The notes beneath the pieces were generated by a model. The model was not told the origin of the DNA and did no database searches. It saw only the letters and a list, made by a program, of their open reading frames with translations. This document shows, one piece after another, positions 34,188-45,749 of a DNA stretch of 64,000 nucleotides. Source of the stretch: Limosilactobacillus pontis (GTDB taxonomy: Bacteria; Bacillota; Bacilli; Lactobacillales; Lactobacillaceae); contig NZ_PNFV01000004.1 of the NCBI RefSeq assembly GCF_002940945.1, positions 62,001-126,000 of the forward strand. The letters are read 5' to 3'. Within the stretch, counting starts at the first letter, position 1, and each line of letters starts with the position of its first letter. The position numbers and the translations under genes are program-made.

Positions 34188-34232
34188 AATAAGGACTCAG
34201 CTGAGGATTGTTCGGCTGAGTCCTTATTTTTG
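34188..34232 (+). terminator. Terminator of the acetoin reductase gene
   Basis: 15-bp perfect stem AAATAAGGACTCAGC (34188-34202) with its complement (34215-34229), then T residues. Confidence 0.9.
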
Positions 34233-34263
34233 TTTTAAAATTAGCGCCAAAATGGGTTTATTT

Positions 34264-34272
34264 TGCTACAAT
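34264..34272 (+). promoter_or_regulatory. Extended -10 promoter, glucosaminidase-xpt operon
   Basis: TGCTACAAT, an extended -10 with no recognisable -35, 33 bases before the start codon. Confidence 0.45.
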
Positions 34273-34304
34273 TAAGAACTAGTAGGATAAAGGAGGCCCA
34301 TTTT

Positions 34305-34928
34305 TTGGCAAAACGTAGAAGAACAAAGAAACGCCGCTCGACGACTAGGACGACGGTATGGATACTAGCAGTCATTGTGATCTTCCTGGGGGTGTATGCC
34401 GGGCACCACTTCTACCGGATTTGGAACCAGCAGCGGATTGAGCAGCAGGCCCGAGAGCGTGATCGTCAGGCCAAGGAGCTCTTTATTAAGCAGGTTGCCC
34501 CTGAGGCCCAGGCAATGCAGAATACCTACCATGTTTACGCCTCGATCACGATTGCTCAGGCGATTCTGGAATCACAGTGGGGAACCAGCAAGCTGGCATC
34601 CCAGTACCATAACCTCTTTGGAATCAAAGGAACTGGTCCCAACTCTCGGGAACTAACTACGAAGGAATATATCAATGGTAAGTGGATCGTGACCAAGGGG
34701 CGTTTCCGGGTCTACGATAGCTGGAGTGACTCGATCAAGGATCACACCAAGTTGATGTTAACGGGGACCGACACTAATCAGCAGAACTATGACCGGGTGG
34801 TTAAGGCCAGCAACTATCAGGAGGCGGCCAAGGCCCTCCAGGATTCTGGTTACGCCACTGATCCAGATTATGCGCAGAAATTAATCTCGGTAATCAAGAC
34901 TTATAAGTTATATAATTATGATAAGTAG
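34305..34928 (+). CDS. Membrane-anchored glucosaminidase (GH73-type autolysin)
   Basis: 207-residue peptidoglycan hydrolase. A very basic N-terminus (AKRRRTKKRRSTTRTT) precedes one hydrophobic helix (VWILAVIVIFLGVYAGHHF), i.e. a membrane anchor with the enzyme outside. The glucosaminidase domain shows the catalytic-glutamate motif TIAQAILESQWGTSKLA, HNLFGIKG and the C-terminal GYATDPDYAQKLISVI. No cell-wall-binding repeats are present. TTG 34305 is 8 bases after AGGAGG. Followed 22 bases later by xpt, apparently one operon although the functions differ. Confidence 0.88.
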   Translation: MAKRRRTKKRRSTTRTTVWILAVIVIFLGVYAGHHFYRIWNQQRIEQQARERDRQAKELFIKQVAPEAQAMQNTYHVYASITIAQAILESQWGTSKLASQYHNLFGIKGTGPNSRELTTKEYINGKWIVTKGRFRVYDSWSDSIKDHTKLMLTGTDTNQQNYDRVVKASNYQEAAKALQDSGYATDPDYAQKLISVIKTYKLYNYDK

Positions 34929-34950
34929 CAAATAAAGGGGTGTAGCGACG

Positions 34951-35526
34951 ATGCGTGAACTAGAGGAAAAGATTAGAGAATATGGAACGGTCTTGCCAGG
35001 CAACGTCCTCAAGGTGGACGCATTTTTGAACCACCAGGTGGACCCAGAGTTGATGCTGCACGTGGGCCAAGAGTTTGCTAAACTCTTCGCCGATTCCGGC
35101 GTCACCAAGATTTGGACGGTCGAATCATCCGGGATTGCTCCGGCGGTAATGACCGGGTTGGCGATGAAGGTGCCAGTAATCTTCGCCCGCAAGCATAAGA
35201 GCCTGACATTAAACCAAAACATGTACGTGGCCGATGTCTACTCATATACCAAAAAGACGACTAACCGCATCTCAATCTCCAAAAAGTATGTCTCACCGGA
35301 TGACAAGATTTTGATGATCGATGACTTCCTGGCAAACGGTCAGGCTGTTGAGGGAATGCTCGAGATTGCCGACCAGGCCGGTGTCCAAGTAGCTGGCGCC
35401 GGAATCGTGATTGAAAAGAGCTTCCAGCCAGGTGCCAAGGAACTCAAGGACCGGGGAATTCGTCTGGAATCACTGGCGCGGATCAAGTCCCTGTCGGACA
35501 ATCAGATTGAATTTATGCCCAACTAG
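34951..35526 (+). CDS. xpt: Xanthine phosphoribosyltransferase
   Basis: 191-residue purine salvage enzyme (xanthine + PRPP to XMP). PRPP-binding motif [14 protein letters not shown], substrate-loop [15 protein letters not shown] and [12 protein letters not shown] match Xpt. ATG 34951 follows AAAGGGGTG. Unlike many Firmicute xpt genes, only 22 bases separate it from the preceding gene, so there is no room for a purine riboswitch directly upstream. A PurK-like gene follows 20 bases later. Confidence 0.93.
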   Translation: MRELEEKIREYGTVLPGNVLKVDAFLNHQVDPELMLHVGQEFAKLFADSGVTKIWTVESSGIAPAVMTGLAMKVPVIFARKHKSLTLNQNMYVADVYSYTKKTTNRISISKKYVSPDDKILMIDDFLANGQAVEGMLEIADQAGVQVAGAGIVIEKSFQPGAKELKDRGIRLESLARIKSLSDNQIEFMPN

Positions 35527-35546
35527 ATAGTGAAAGGAGCTTAAGC

Positions 35547-36701
35547 ATGAAGAGGAATGCTTTTTATCCAGGGAGTACCCTGGGAATCATTGCCATCAAC
35601 CGTAACGGCGGTGCCCTGATTGCGGCGGCAAAAAAGGCTGGGTTCAACGTTCTGGTTTACGTTGATCATGCCCAGCCGACGATCACTAAGATGGCTGATG
35701 AGACCATCATCGGGGCTTACAATGATAAAATTAAGCTGGCCCAGTTTGGCGAATCCTGTGATGCAATCATCTACCAGACGCCAAACGTCGATGCCCGGGT
35801 TTTGCATTTTCTGGGTCAGTATGCTGCTATTCCACAGGGGATCAATGGTCTGGAGATTATTCAGGACCGCTTGATGGAGCGGGCTTTCCTAGATCAGGTC
35901 AACATCAATATTGCTCCCTACGTCACGGTGGTCAGCCTGGATGACGTTTACCAATCGATTGACTCGATCGGTTATCCAGCATTGCTAAAGCCGATTCAGC
36001 GGGGCCTTGGTGAACAGTCGATGATCATCAAGCGTCAGTCTGACATTGTTCGGGCAGCAGATTTCATTGAGACCGGAACCTATCTGCTGGAGTCTTGGAT
36101 CGATCATACGAGCGAGTACACGATGACGGCGGCTACTGATGGCGAGGATACAGAGATCTTCCCACTGGCCAAACTGCATTTCACGGCGGACCGTCAGCTG
36201 GTTTCGGTTGCCACTCCAGCAACGGTCAACGATGACCTGCTGGCTGAAATGCAACGGATCGTGAAGAGCGTTGCCAATTCGCTTGAATACAACGGGGTCT
36301 TCTCGGTCAACTTTTACGTCACCGGGACGGGCACCCTCTATGTCAAGAACATCGAACTGGGCCTGACTTCAATTGCCAACGTCTATGACACCACAGCCAA
36401 TGTTGACCAGTACGAGGAACAGGTTCGGGCCACAGTGGGGATGCCGCTCCACCAGGTCCAACCACTCCAAGTAGGTTTGCTGATGGTAGTTCGCAGGTAC
36501 CAGCAAATCGCTATCCAGCGTCAGTGGCTGTTGAAAAACAACTGGCAGTTCCGGTTCTTCAATGACCAGGATGGCGACGACCAGAGCATTCTTGGCTTTG
36601 TTTGGGTTACGGGCAGTGATAACTTGATTGACCTGGAGAACCAGGTTGATGATACCGAGGTCTGGAAGGAACCGGTTAGTGAGGATCAGGAAGATAATTA
36701 A
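35547..36701 (+). CDS. Diverged PurK-like ATP-grasp protein
   Basis: 384-residue protein with the layout of PurK (N5-CAIR synthase): start FYPGSTLGIIAINRNGGALI, middle AAIPQGINGLEIIQDRLMER, ATP-grasp core YPALLKP and YLLESWI, and a C-terminal barrel. However, the usual PurK signatures are gone: GGGQLG is replaced by AINRNG, the glycine loop RGGYDGKG by RGLGEQS, and NELAPRPHNSGH by KNIELGLTSIAN. It may have a different substrate or no activity. Third gene of the operon with xpt, so a purine-related role is plausible but unproven. Confidence 0.7.
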   Translation: MKRNAFYPGSTLGIIAINRNGGALIAAAKKAGFNVLVYVDHAQPTITKMADETIIGAYNDKIKLAQFGESCDAIIYQTPNVDARVLHFLGQYAAIPQGINGLEIIQDRLMERAFLDQVNINIAPYVTVVSLDDVYQSIDSIGYPALLKPIQRGLGEQSMIIKRQSDIVRAADFIETGTYLLESWIDHTSEYTMTAATDGEDTEIFPLAKLHFTADRQLVSVATPATVNDDLLAEMQRIVKSVANSLEYNGVFSVNFYVTGTGTLYVKNIELGLTSIANVYDTTANVDQYEEQVRATVGMPLHQVQPLQVGLLMVVRRYQQIAIQRQWLLKNNWQFRFFNDQDGDDQSILGFVWVTGSDNLIDLENQVDDTEVWKEPVSEDQEDN

Positions 36702-36751
36702 GAGTAGAAAGAAGCTTATTTCCCGTAACTACTTTATAATATTCGGAACTG

Positions 36752-36790
36752 AAAAAGGGGCTGGGAGAAACAACATTTTCTCCCAGCCAT
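36752..36790 (-). terminator. Terminator of the MATE gene (possibly bidirectional)
   Basis: 12-bp perfect stem GGCTGGGAGAAA (36759-36770) with its complement (36777-36788). On the minus strand it is followed by CCTTTTT; on the plus strand the T-tract is weak. Confidence 0.7.
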
Positions 36791-36860
36791 TTGTGGTTTT
36801 CTGGATACTTTTAATGTTACGGGGAAACTGATATGCTAGCCGTCCAGGATACCAAGCGGT

Positions 36861-38192
36861 TTATTTCCTCTTTTTGAAGCGTGGCCGGTAGACATGGTAA
36901 AGAAAGGCGGCTAGGACTAAGGTGAGGACGTCTGAGCAGGCCTGGGCAGCCAGAATTCCAGTGTAACCGAAGAAGTGAGTTAATACGATAATAACAATGG
37001 CAAAGATCAGGCCTTGCCGGCTGAATGAGAGCCAGAATGCGGGGATGGCCTTACCCATCGATTGGAAGGTGGTGGTAAGGACCATCACGATCCCGGCGAT
37101 GGTTGTCGATGAGGCCAGCCAACGCAGCATCCCAGTCCCTTCACGGACAATGACCGGATCGTGCATGAAGAGGTGAATAATCTGGGGAGCCAGGATCATC
37201 ATCAGGATAGTCAGAATGATTGCCAGGCCAGCTACCACGGCCAGGTCAAAGCGAAGAGTCTCCTTGAAGCGGCGCTCATCGCGGGCTCCATAGGTGTAAC
37301 CGATCAGTGGTTGGGCTCCGAAGGCAAAGCCGACCATTACCATGACGATAATGGTATTGACCTTCATGGCGATCCCCATCGCGGCGACACTATTGGCCCC
37401 GTAGGCAATCAGGTAGCGGTTGGTGACAGCGGTGGCGAAGGTCACCATGATGTTGGTCACTGAGGCGGGAATACCAATGGCGTAGATCTCGCGCTGGAGC
37501 TGGCCGCTGATTCGGGTCTCGTGGATCGAGGTGGTCAGTTTCTTGCTCTTGGTTCGCAGGTAGTAGACCATCAGAATGTCGGCGATGACGTTGCTGACCA
37601 CGGTGGCGAGGGCTGACCCAGCTGCCCCCAGTCCGCAGGTAAAGATGAAAATCGGGTTGAGGACAATGTTGATTCCGGTCCCGGTAATGCTGGCGATCAT
37701 TGACTGTGTTGCCAGCCCCTCGGTTCGGAGGATGTTAGTAGGCGATAGACCGAAGATAATGAAGGTTGCTCCAGCGGCAATCACCAGATAGTACTCCCGG
37801 GCATACTTCCAGGTGGCTGGTGACGCCCCCAGCATGTGGAGAATTGGTGTCTGGAAGATGAACATCAGGGCGGTAACAATCAGGCCGCAGACGATGGCAG
37901 CGTAGAAACAGTAGCCACTGACGTAGCGGGCAGTTTTATCGCGGCGCTCACCAAAGAGACGGGAGATCACCGAACTACCGCCGAGACCGAAGATATCCCC
38001 GATGGCGATCATCAGCGTGAAGATCGGGGCCCCTTGAGAGACTCCGGCAACTAGGTCGGGGTTCCCGGTTTTGGCAACGAAGAAGGTGTCGACCATGTTG
38101 TAGATGATCGTGATCGCCATGCTCATAACTACCGGTAAGGCCAGAATGAAATAGGCGCGCTTGATCGAGGTGTTTTCAAATAGCTTATCCAC
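36861..38192 (-). CDS. MATE-family multidrug/cation exporter
   Basis: 443-residue membrane protein with two six-helix halves, typical of MATE Na+/H+-driven exporters. Family-like segments include NMVDTFFVAKTGNPDLVAGVS near the N-terminus and the pair GLGAAGSALATVVSNVIA and GFAFGAQPLIGYTYGARD. GTG start at 38192, SD AAGGAGG on the minus strand. A single gene, convergent with the purK-like operon and divergent from pcrA. Substrate unknown. Confidence 0.88.
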   Translation of the reverse strand: MDKLFENTSIKRAYFILALPVVMSMAITIIYNMVDTFFVAKTGNPDLVAGVSQGAPIFTLMIAIGDIFGLGGSSVISRLFGERRDKTARYVSGYCFYAAIVCGLIVTALMFIFQTPILHMLGASPATWKYAREYYLVIAAGATFIIFGLSPTNILRTEGLATQSMIASITGTGINIVLNPIFIFTCGLGAAGSALATVVSNVIADILMVYYLRTKSKKLTTSIHETRISGQLQREIYAIGIPASVTNIMVTFATAVTNRYLIAYGANSVAAMGIAMKVNTIIVMVMVGFAFGAQPLIGYTYGARDERRFKETLRFDLAVVAGLAIILTILMMILAPQIIHLFMHDPVIVREGTGMLRWLASSTTIAGIVMVLTTTFQSMGKAIPAFWLSFSRQGLIFAIVIIVLTHFFGYTGILAAQACSDVLTLVLAAFLYHVYRPRFKKRK

Positions 38193-38314
38193 ACAATTCC
38201 TCCTTAAATAATCCTAATTTGCAAAACAGGTTATTTTAGCACGTGTGTCGCTGTCCGGACAAGGCTGCCGGTATAAATTAGGGGGAGTGTTTCGGCCCAA
38301 GGAAGTTGATTATT

Positions 38315-38323
38315 TGGTATAAT
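38315..38323 (+). promoter_or_regulatory. Extended -10 promoter of pcrA
   Basis: TGGTATAAT with perfect TATAAT (38318-38323) and no clear -35, 38 bases before the pcrA GTG. Confidence 0.5.
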
Positions 38324-38360
38324 ATTAGCCGATGATTTTTTAAGAGAGGACGGTAACGGC

Positions 38361-40625
38361 GTGAATAACAGTCAAGAGCTTTTAGAAGGAATGAATGACA
38401 AGCAGGCTGAGGCGGTGGTAACCACTGAGGGGCCGCTGTTGGTGATGGCTGGAGCAGGTTCTGGAAAGACCCGGGTGCTGACGCATCGGGTGGCCTACCT
38501 GATTGAAGAGAAGGGGGTTCTGCCCTGGAACATCCTGGCAATTACCTTCACTAATAAGGCCGCTAAGGAGATGCAAGAGCGGGTCGGCAAGCTGCTCGGC
38601 GAGAGTGCCAACGATGTCTGGGTATCGACATTCCACGCCTTGTGTGTGCGGATTCTGCGCCGCGATATCGAGAAGATCGGCTATAACCGGGCCTTTACGA
38701 TTGCTGATACCAGTGAGCAGCGGACACTGATGAAGCGAATCTGTGGCGAGTTGAATATCGATACCAAGAAGTTCGACCCGCGCAGTATCCTCAGTGAGAT
38801 TTCCAATGCCAAGAACGCATTGCTGACTCCAGCGGAATACAGCGATAAGGCCGACAGCATGTTTGAGAACATGGTGGCACGGGCCTACAAGCTTTACCAG
38901 CAGGAACTGGAAGCCAACCAGGCCTTGGATTTCGACGACCTAATCATGAAGACAATCGAGCTGTTTGAACAGGATCCTGAAACCTTAGAGTTTTACCAAA
39001 ACAAGTTCCACTACATCCACGTCGACGAATACCAGGATACCAATGACGCACAGTACCGGCTGGTTAACCTGTTGGCCAAGGGTTATCAGAATCTTTGTGT
39101 TGTTGGGGATGCCGACCAGAGTATCTATGGCTGGCGGGGTGCCAACATGAATAACATTCTGAACTTTGAGCATGACTACCCGCAGGCCAAGACGGTTATG
39201 TTGGAGCAAAACTACCGGTCCACCCAGAATATTTTGGATGCAGCCAATGAAGTCATCGTGAATAACGTCAACCGGCGCAAGAAGAAACTTTGGACCGAAA
39301 ATGGCCAGGGGGAGAAGATTTCCTACTATCGGGCCCAGAGTGAGCACGATGAAGCTCAGTTTATCGTTTCTAAGATTATGGAAGAACGTGAAAAGCACGG
39401 TTACCACTACAACGACTTTGCTATTCTCTACCGAACCAATGCCCAGTCACGGGTGATTGAGGAAACCTTCCTGAAGAGCAGTGTGCCCTATACGATGGTC
39501 GGTGGTCATAAGTTCTATGACCGTAAGGAAATCCGCGACGTCCTGGCCTATCTGACCCTAATCGTCAATCCGCAGGACTCGATGAGCTTTACCAGGGTTG
39601 TCAACACTCCTAAACGGGGGATCGGACTGACCAGTGTTGAGCACCTGCGGGAGTTTGCTAACGACAATCACTGGTCCCTCCTCCAGGCAGCTGAGAATGT
39701 TGACATTGCCAACCAGATCACCAGCCGGACCCGGAACAAGATCGCTGAGTTTGGTGACTTGATGAGGAACCTGACTAAACAGGCCGAATATCTGAACCTG
39801 ACTGATCTGACCGAACAGATCCTGGAACAGAGTGGTTACAACAAGATGCTTGACCAGGACAAGAACCTCGAGGCCCAGACTCGTCGGGAGAACCTGGATG
39901 AATTTAAGTCAGTGACTCAGGAGTACGACGAAAAGCACAAGGACGACGGTGACGACAACGTCCAAAAGATCACCAACTTCCTAGCCGATCTGGCCCTGGT
40001 TTCCGACCAGGATGACGTCGACGAACAGGCGCCAGCGGTGACCCTGATGACCCTGCACGCCGCCAAGGGGCTGGAATTCCCGGTCGTCTTTCTTGTGGGG
40101 ATGGAAGAGGGGATCTTCCCTCTCTCCCGGGCCGTCATGGAGAACGACGAGTTGGAGGAAGAGCGTCGTTTGGCCTATGTTGGGATCACCCGGGCCAAGA
40201 AGAAACTCTACCTGACCAACGCTTTCTCCCGACTGCTGTACGGCCGGATTCAGCGTAATCAGCCGTCAAGATTTGTCGAGGAAATCAACCCTGATCTGCT
40301 GCAGTTTGAGAACAGCAGTGAAGGCAATGACCTGAATGAACGCAAGCTGCCGTTTGGTAAGACGTCAGCCACGGCGTCAACCTACCGTTCCCAGCACGAC
40401 TATCGCCACGCCGGGAAGAGGGTCAAGCCGATCACCAATACCGGAACCGGTGCCGACAAGGTCAGCTGGAAAACCGGTGACAAGGTTCAACACAAGAAAT
40501 GGGGTCAGGGAACCGTGGTCAAGGTCAGTGGGACCGGTAACGATATGGAGCTCGATATCGCCTTTCCTCAGCAGGGCGTTAAACGGCTCTTGGCTAGTTT
40601 TGCCCCGATTACTAAAGTTGATTGA
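38361..40625 (+). CDS. pcrA: ATP-dependent DNA helicase PcrA
   Basis: 754-residue superfamily 1A 3'-5' helicase for repair and plasmid replication. Walker A AGAGSGKTR, TFTNKAAKEM (motif Ia), DEYQDTN (motif II), GDADQSIYGWRGA (motif III), motif V TLHAAKGLEF and motif VI VGITRAKKKLYL. The C-terminus ends in a small Tudor-like segment (GDKVQHKKWGQGTVV) typical of Gram-positive PcrA. GTG start at 38361. First gene of pcrA-ligA-camS, the standard Firmicute order. Confidence 0.96.
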   Translation: MNNSQELLEGMNDKQAEAVVTTEGPLLVMAGAGSGKTRVLTHRVAYLIEEKGVLPWNILAITFTNKAAKEMQERVGKLLGESANDVWVSTFHALCVRILRRDIEKIGYNRAFTIADTSEQRTLMKRICGELNIDTKKFDPRSILSEISNAKNALLTPAEYSDKADSMFENMVARAYKLYQQELEANQALDFDDLIMKTIELFEQDPETLEFYQNKFHYIHVDEYQDTNDAQYRLVNLLAKGYQNLCVVGDADQSIYGWRGANMNNILNFEHDYPQAKTVMLEQNYRSTQNILDAANEVIVNNVNRRKKKLWTENGQGEKISYYRAQSEHDEAQFIVSKIMEEREKHGYHYNDFAILYRTNAQSRVIEETFLKSSVPYTMVGGHKFYDRKEIRDVLAYLTLIVNPQDSMSFTRVVNTPKRGIGLTSVEHLREFANDNHWSLLQAAENVDIANQITSRTRNKIAEFGDLMRNLTKQAEYLNLTDLTEQILEQSGYNKMLDQDKNLEAQTRRENLDEFKSVTQEYDEKHKDDGDDNVQKITNFLADLALVSDQDDVDEQAPAVTLMTLHAAKGLEFPVVFLVGMEEGIFPLSRAVMENDELEEERRLAYVGITRAKKKLYLTNAFSRLLYGRIQRNQPSRFVEEINPDLLQFENSSEGNDLNERKLPFGKTSATASTYRSQHDYRHAGKRVKPITNTGTGADKVSWKTGDKVQHKKWGQGTVVKVSGTGNDMELDIAFPQQGVKRLLASFAPITKVD

Positions 40626-40634
40626 GAGAAGTGA

Positions 40635-42683
<2,049 letters not shown>

Positions 42684-42685
42684 TC

Positions 42686-43810
42686 GTGAATGCGAAAATG
42701 AAGAAAATCACTGCTGCCACCATGATATTGATGAGCAGCCTTATCCTGGCATCATGTGGCTTCGGCGGTCACTCATCCTCGTCTAAGGATTACACCACGA
42801 CCGGCTCCGGTGGTGGTAACTACCAGGGGGTTATTCAGAATGGCCGCTATAAGACCAGTAAGGCCCGGGGAATCAACGTTAGTCAAAACGATAACCAGTA
42901 CAACTTGAAAAGCTTTGAAAACGGGTTAACCCAGGTTTCTAAGCGGGTCTTCTCGCCGAAGAACTACATTTTCCAGGAGGGTCAGTACCTCGACAGCAGT
43001 ACGATCGAGGACTGGCTGGGGCGGAAGACAAAGAACAACCCATCTGGCCTGAACCCGGCCGAGGGTAAGCGGAGCAATCCTAACCCGATATATGTTCAGC
43101 AGATTGAGGAGCAGGACTACATGGAAGAGAGTGGCAACTCCATGAAGCTGAAAGGGATGACCATCGGGATCGGGATCAATTCTGAGTACAACTACAAGAA
43201 GAAGGACGATGGCCCAAGCTTCACCAAGAAGATCAGCGATGCCGAGGTTAAGCGCCAGGGTGAGATCGCTGCGGCTAAGGTCCTGAAGCGGGTCCGGCAA
43301 AAGTCGGGTGTGGGCAATATTCCAATTGTAATTGCCCTCTATAAGCAGGCACCCGATGACAGCCTGGTCGGCGGCAGCTTCTTTGCCTACAGTAAGAATA
43401 GCGGCGACAAGATCAGCAACTGGCATAAGCTGGACTACAAGACGGTGGTTCTGCCAAAGGCCAGCGGCACGTCCAACTCAACCGGCAGTGCCAGCCAGAC
43501 GGATAGCGACAGTTTCTCCAACTTCAAGAGTCAGATCCAGAGCTTCTTCCCGAATCTGAGTGGGGTTACCGCCCAGGCTCAATACAAGAATGGTCAGCTG
43601 GATGGGATGCATATTACCGTGACGACTCAGTTCTACAGCCAGTCGGAGATTACCAGCTTTACTCAGTACATTGCTCGGGCTGCCAAGAAGTATCTGCCAA
43701 ACGGGATTCCAATCGACATTCGGATCCAGTCTGATTCTGAGATGCAGGCAATTGTTTACCGGGATGCCGGTTCTGACACCTTCCGGACGCACATTTTGAC
43801 ATCATATTAA
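42686..43810 (+). CDS. camS: CamS-family sex-pheromone-type lipoprotein
   Basis: 374-residue secreted lipoprotein. Signal peptide with lipobox LILASC; the cysteine at residue 24 would be lipidated. A Ser/Gly-rich linker then precedes the CamS domain. In staphylococci and enterococci the processed signal peptide of such proteins can act as a plasmid sex pheromone; the mature function is unknown. GTG 42686 has SD GGAGG at 10 bases; the Met at 42698 is too far. Two bases after ligA, closing the operon before a terminator. Confidence 0.88.
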   Translation: MNAKMKKITAATMILMSSLILASCGFGGHSSSSKDYTTTGSGGGNYQGVIQNGRYKTSKARGINVSQNDNQYNLKSFENGLTQVSKRVFSPKNYIFQEGQYLDSSTIEDWLGRKTKNNPSGLNPAEGKRSNPNPIYVQQIEEQDYMEESGNSMKLKGMTIGIGINSEYNYKKKDDGPSFTKKISDAEVKRQGEIAAAKVLKRVRQKSGVGNIPIVIALYKQAPDDSLVGGSFFAYSKNSGDKISNWHKLDYKTVVLPKASGTSNSTGSASQTDSDSFSNFKSQIQSFFPNLSGVTAQAQYKNGQLDGMHITVTTQFYSQSEITSFTQYIARAAKKYLPNGIPIDIRIQSDSEMQAIVYRDAGSDTFRTHILTSY

Positions 43811-43818
43811 GATCAATG

Positions 43819-43857
43819 AATCAGCTAGATTGGTTAGTCCGGTCTAGCTGATTTTGA
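43819..43857 (+). terminator. Terminator of pcrA-ligA-camS
   Basis: 11-bp perfect stem AATCAGCTAGA (43819-43829) with TCTAGCTGATT (43843-43853), followed by a T-rich stretch. Confidence 0.85.
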
Positions 43858-43958
43858 TTTATCCCACCGCTTTAATAAAAATCATTCGCATTCTGTGCTA
43901 AAATTATAAAATGTATGTATACAAAATTACTAAAATTACTGGAAAAGAGGTAGAGAGA

Positions 43959-44276
43959 ATGGCCAGTAAAATCACTGAGCAACAAGTAGAACACGTTGCT
44001 GAACTTGCCAAGCTTGAGTTTCCAAAGGACGAGCTGGGCAAGTTTACCACTCAATTAGGAAGCATTATCGATATGTTTGAAGACCTCGCTGCCGTCGACA
44101 CCGATGGGGTTGAACCAATGACTTCAGCCACCGATCGGATCAACGTGATGCGTGAAGATAAGGCCGTCAGATCATCTAAGGAGGAGCGCGAGGCAATCTT
44201 GAAGAACGCTCCGGACACCGATGGCGGTTACATTAGAGTTCCAGCAATCATTAACGAAAGCGAGGACGGTGAATAA
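43959..44276 (+). CDS. gatC: Asp-tRNA(Asn)/Glu-tRNA(Gln) amidotransferase subunit C
   Basis: 105-residue GatC, which clamps GatA and GatB. EQQVEHVAELAKLEFPKDEL is the usual opening, and the C-terminal half has DTDGVEPMTSATDRINVMREDKA. ATG 43959 after AGAGG; the frame is open upstream, but translation from 43911 would have no SD. An extended -10 TGCTAAAAT (43896-43904) could be the promoter. Last base overlaps gatA's ATG. Confidence 0.95.
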   Translation: MASKITEQQVEHVAELAKLEFPKDELGKFTTQLGSIIDMFEDLAAVDTDGVEPMTSATDRINVMREDKAVRSSKEEREAILKNAPDTDGGYIRVPAIINESEDGE

Positions 44277-45748
44277 TGGATTTCTATCAAACTGATCTGA
44301 CCCAGTTACACGACGACCTGGTCAATAAGAAGATCAGCGCCACGGAACTGACCAAGGAAACCTTCGACCACATTAAGGGTAACGATGATCAGGTTAAGGC
44401 CTTCATCACCCTAAATGAGGATGCAGCCATGAAGCGGGCCCAGGAGGTTGACGCTGCCGGGATCGCCGGGGACCAGCTGGTTTCTGGAGTGCCGCTAGCT
44501 GTCAAAGATAACATCCTGACGAAGGGATTGACGACAACGGCTGCCTCTAAGATGCTGGAGAACTTCAATCCGGTTTACGACGCCACGGTCGTTGATAAGT
44601 TGAACAAGGCTGGCTTTATCAACGTCGGTAAGACTAACCTGGATGAATTTGCCATGGGCTCCTCGACGGAAAACTCCGCCTTCTTCACTTCTCATAACCC
44701 GTGGGACCTGACTCGGGTACCCGGCGGTTCCTCTGGTGGTTCTGCGGCGGCTGTTGCAGCGGGTGACGTCCTTGGGGCTCTCGGGACCGATACCGGTGGT
44801 TCCATCCGGATGCCTGCTTCATTCAACGGGGTGGTTGGTATGAAGCCAACCTATGGCCGTGTTTCCCGGTGGGGGATTATTGCCTTCGGTTCCAGTTTTG
44901 ATCAGGTTGGCTGGCTGACCCGGACCGTCAAGGATAATGCTTACCTGACTGCTCTGATTGCCGGTAACGACGAGCACGATATGACCTCTTCACTCAAAGA
45001 GGTACCAGACTGGGCTGCCAAGCTGAACGACAACACCAGTGTCAAGGGTCTGCGGATTGCCGTGCCAAAAGAATACTTCGATGACCTAGATGAGGACGTG
45101 CATGATGTTATTAAGGCGGCCCTGGATCATCTGGAATCCCTCGGTGCCATCATTGATGAGGTCAGTTTGCCACACACGAAGTACGGGGTACCGGCCTACT
45201 ACATTCTGGCTTCGTCTGAGGCATCATCTAACCTGCAACGTTATGACGGGATCCGTTACGGTTTCCGGGCCAAGGATGTTAAAAACCTGGAAGACGTTTA
45301 TGTTCATTCCCGTTCCGAAGGCTTTGGTGAGGAAGTTAAACGGCGGATCATGCTGGGGACCTTCTCCCTGTCCGCTGGGTTCTACGACGCTTACTTCAAT
45401 AAAGCTGCCAAGGTTCGTCGCTTGATCGCCCAGGACTTTGACGATGTCTTCAAGAATCACGACCTGATCCTGGGGGCTACTGGTGCTTCCACTGCCTTCA
45501 AGATTGGTGCTGAAATCGACGACCCGAAGAAGATGTACATGAACGATGTCTTGACGGTTCCGGTTAACATGGCCGGTCTGCCATCGATGTCCGTACCAGC
45601 TGGCTTCTCTGCCAAGAACGGAATGCCAGTAGGCCTGCAGATCATTGGGAAGCCATTCGATGAGCAGACCATCTACAATGCTGGTTACGTCTTTGAACAG
45701 ACGACTGACTTCCATAAAAAAGCACCAAAGTTAGGGGGCCAAAACTAA
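44276..45748 (+). CDS. gatA: Amidotransferase subunit A (glutaminase)
   Basis: 490-residue amidase-signature subunit that releases ammonia from glutamine for misacylated Glu-tRNA(Gln)/Asp-tRNA(Asn). The Ser-cisSer-Lys triad is visible: Lys in LAVKDN, cis-Ser in [12 protein letters not shown] and nucleophile Ser in [16 protein letters not shown]. Starts at ATG 44276 in the gatC stop (TAATG); gatB follows after one base. Confidence 0.97.
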   Translation: MDFYQTDLTQLHDDLVNKKISATELTKETFDHIKGNDDQVKAFITLNEDAAMKRAQEVDAAGIAGDQLVSGVPLAVKDNILTKGLTTTAASKMLENFNPVYDATVVDKLNKAGFINVGKTNLDEFAMGSSTENSAFFTSHNPWDLTRVPGGSSGGSAAAVAAGDVLGALGTDTGGSIRMPASFNGVVGMKPTYGRVSRWGIIAFGSSFDQVGWLTRTVKDNAYLTALIAGNDEHDMTSSLKEVPDWAAKLNDNTSVKGLRIAVPKEYFDDLDEDVHDVIKAALDHLESLGAIIDEVSLPHTKYGVPAYYILASSEASSNLQRYDGIRYGFRAKDVKNLEDVYVHSRSEGFGEEVKRRIMLGTFSLSAGFYDAYFNKAAKVRRLIAQDFDDVFKNHDLILGATGASTAFKIGAEIDDPKKMYMNDVLTVPVNMAGLPSMSVPAGFSAKNGMPVGLQIIGKPFDEQTIYNAGYVFEQTTDFHKKAPKLGGQN

Positions 45749-45749
45749 G

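Noticed and set aside
34929..34950. Purine riboswitch before xpt
   Set aside because: Only 22 bases lie between the preceding gene and xpt; there is no space for the aptamer, and none is seen before the operon promoter.
36731..36745. TATAAT on the plus strand after the PurK-like gene
   Set aside because: No -35 element and no plus-strand gene follows before the convergent MATE gene.
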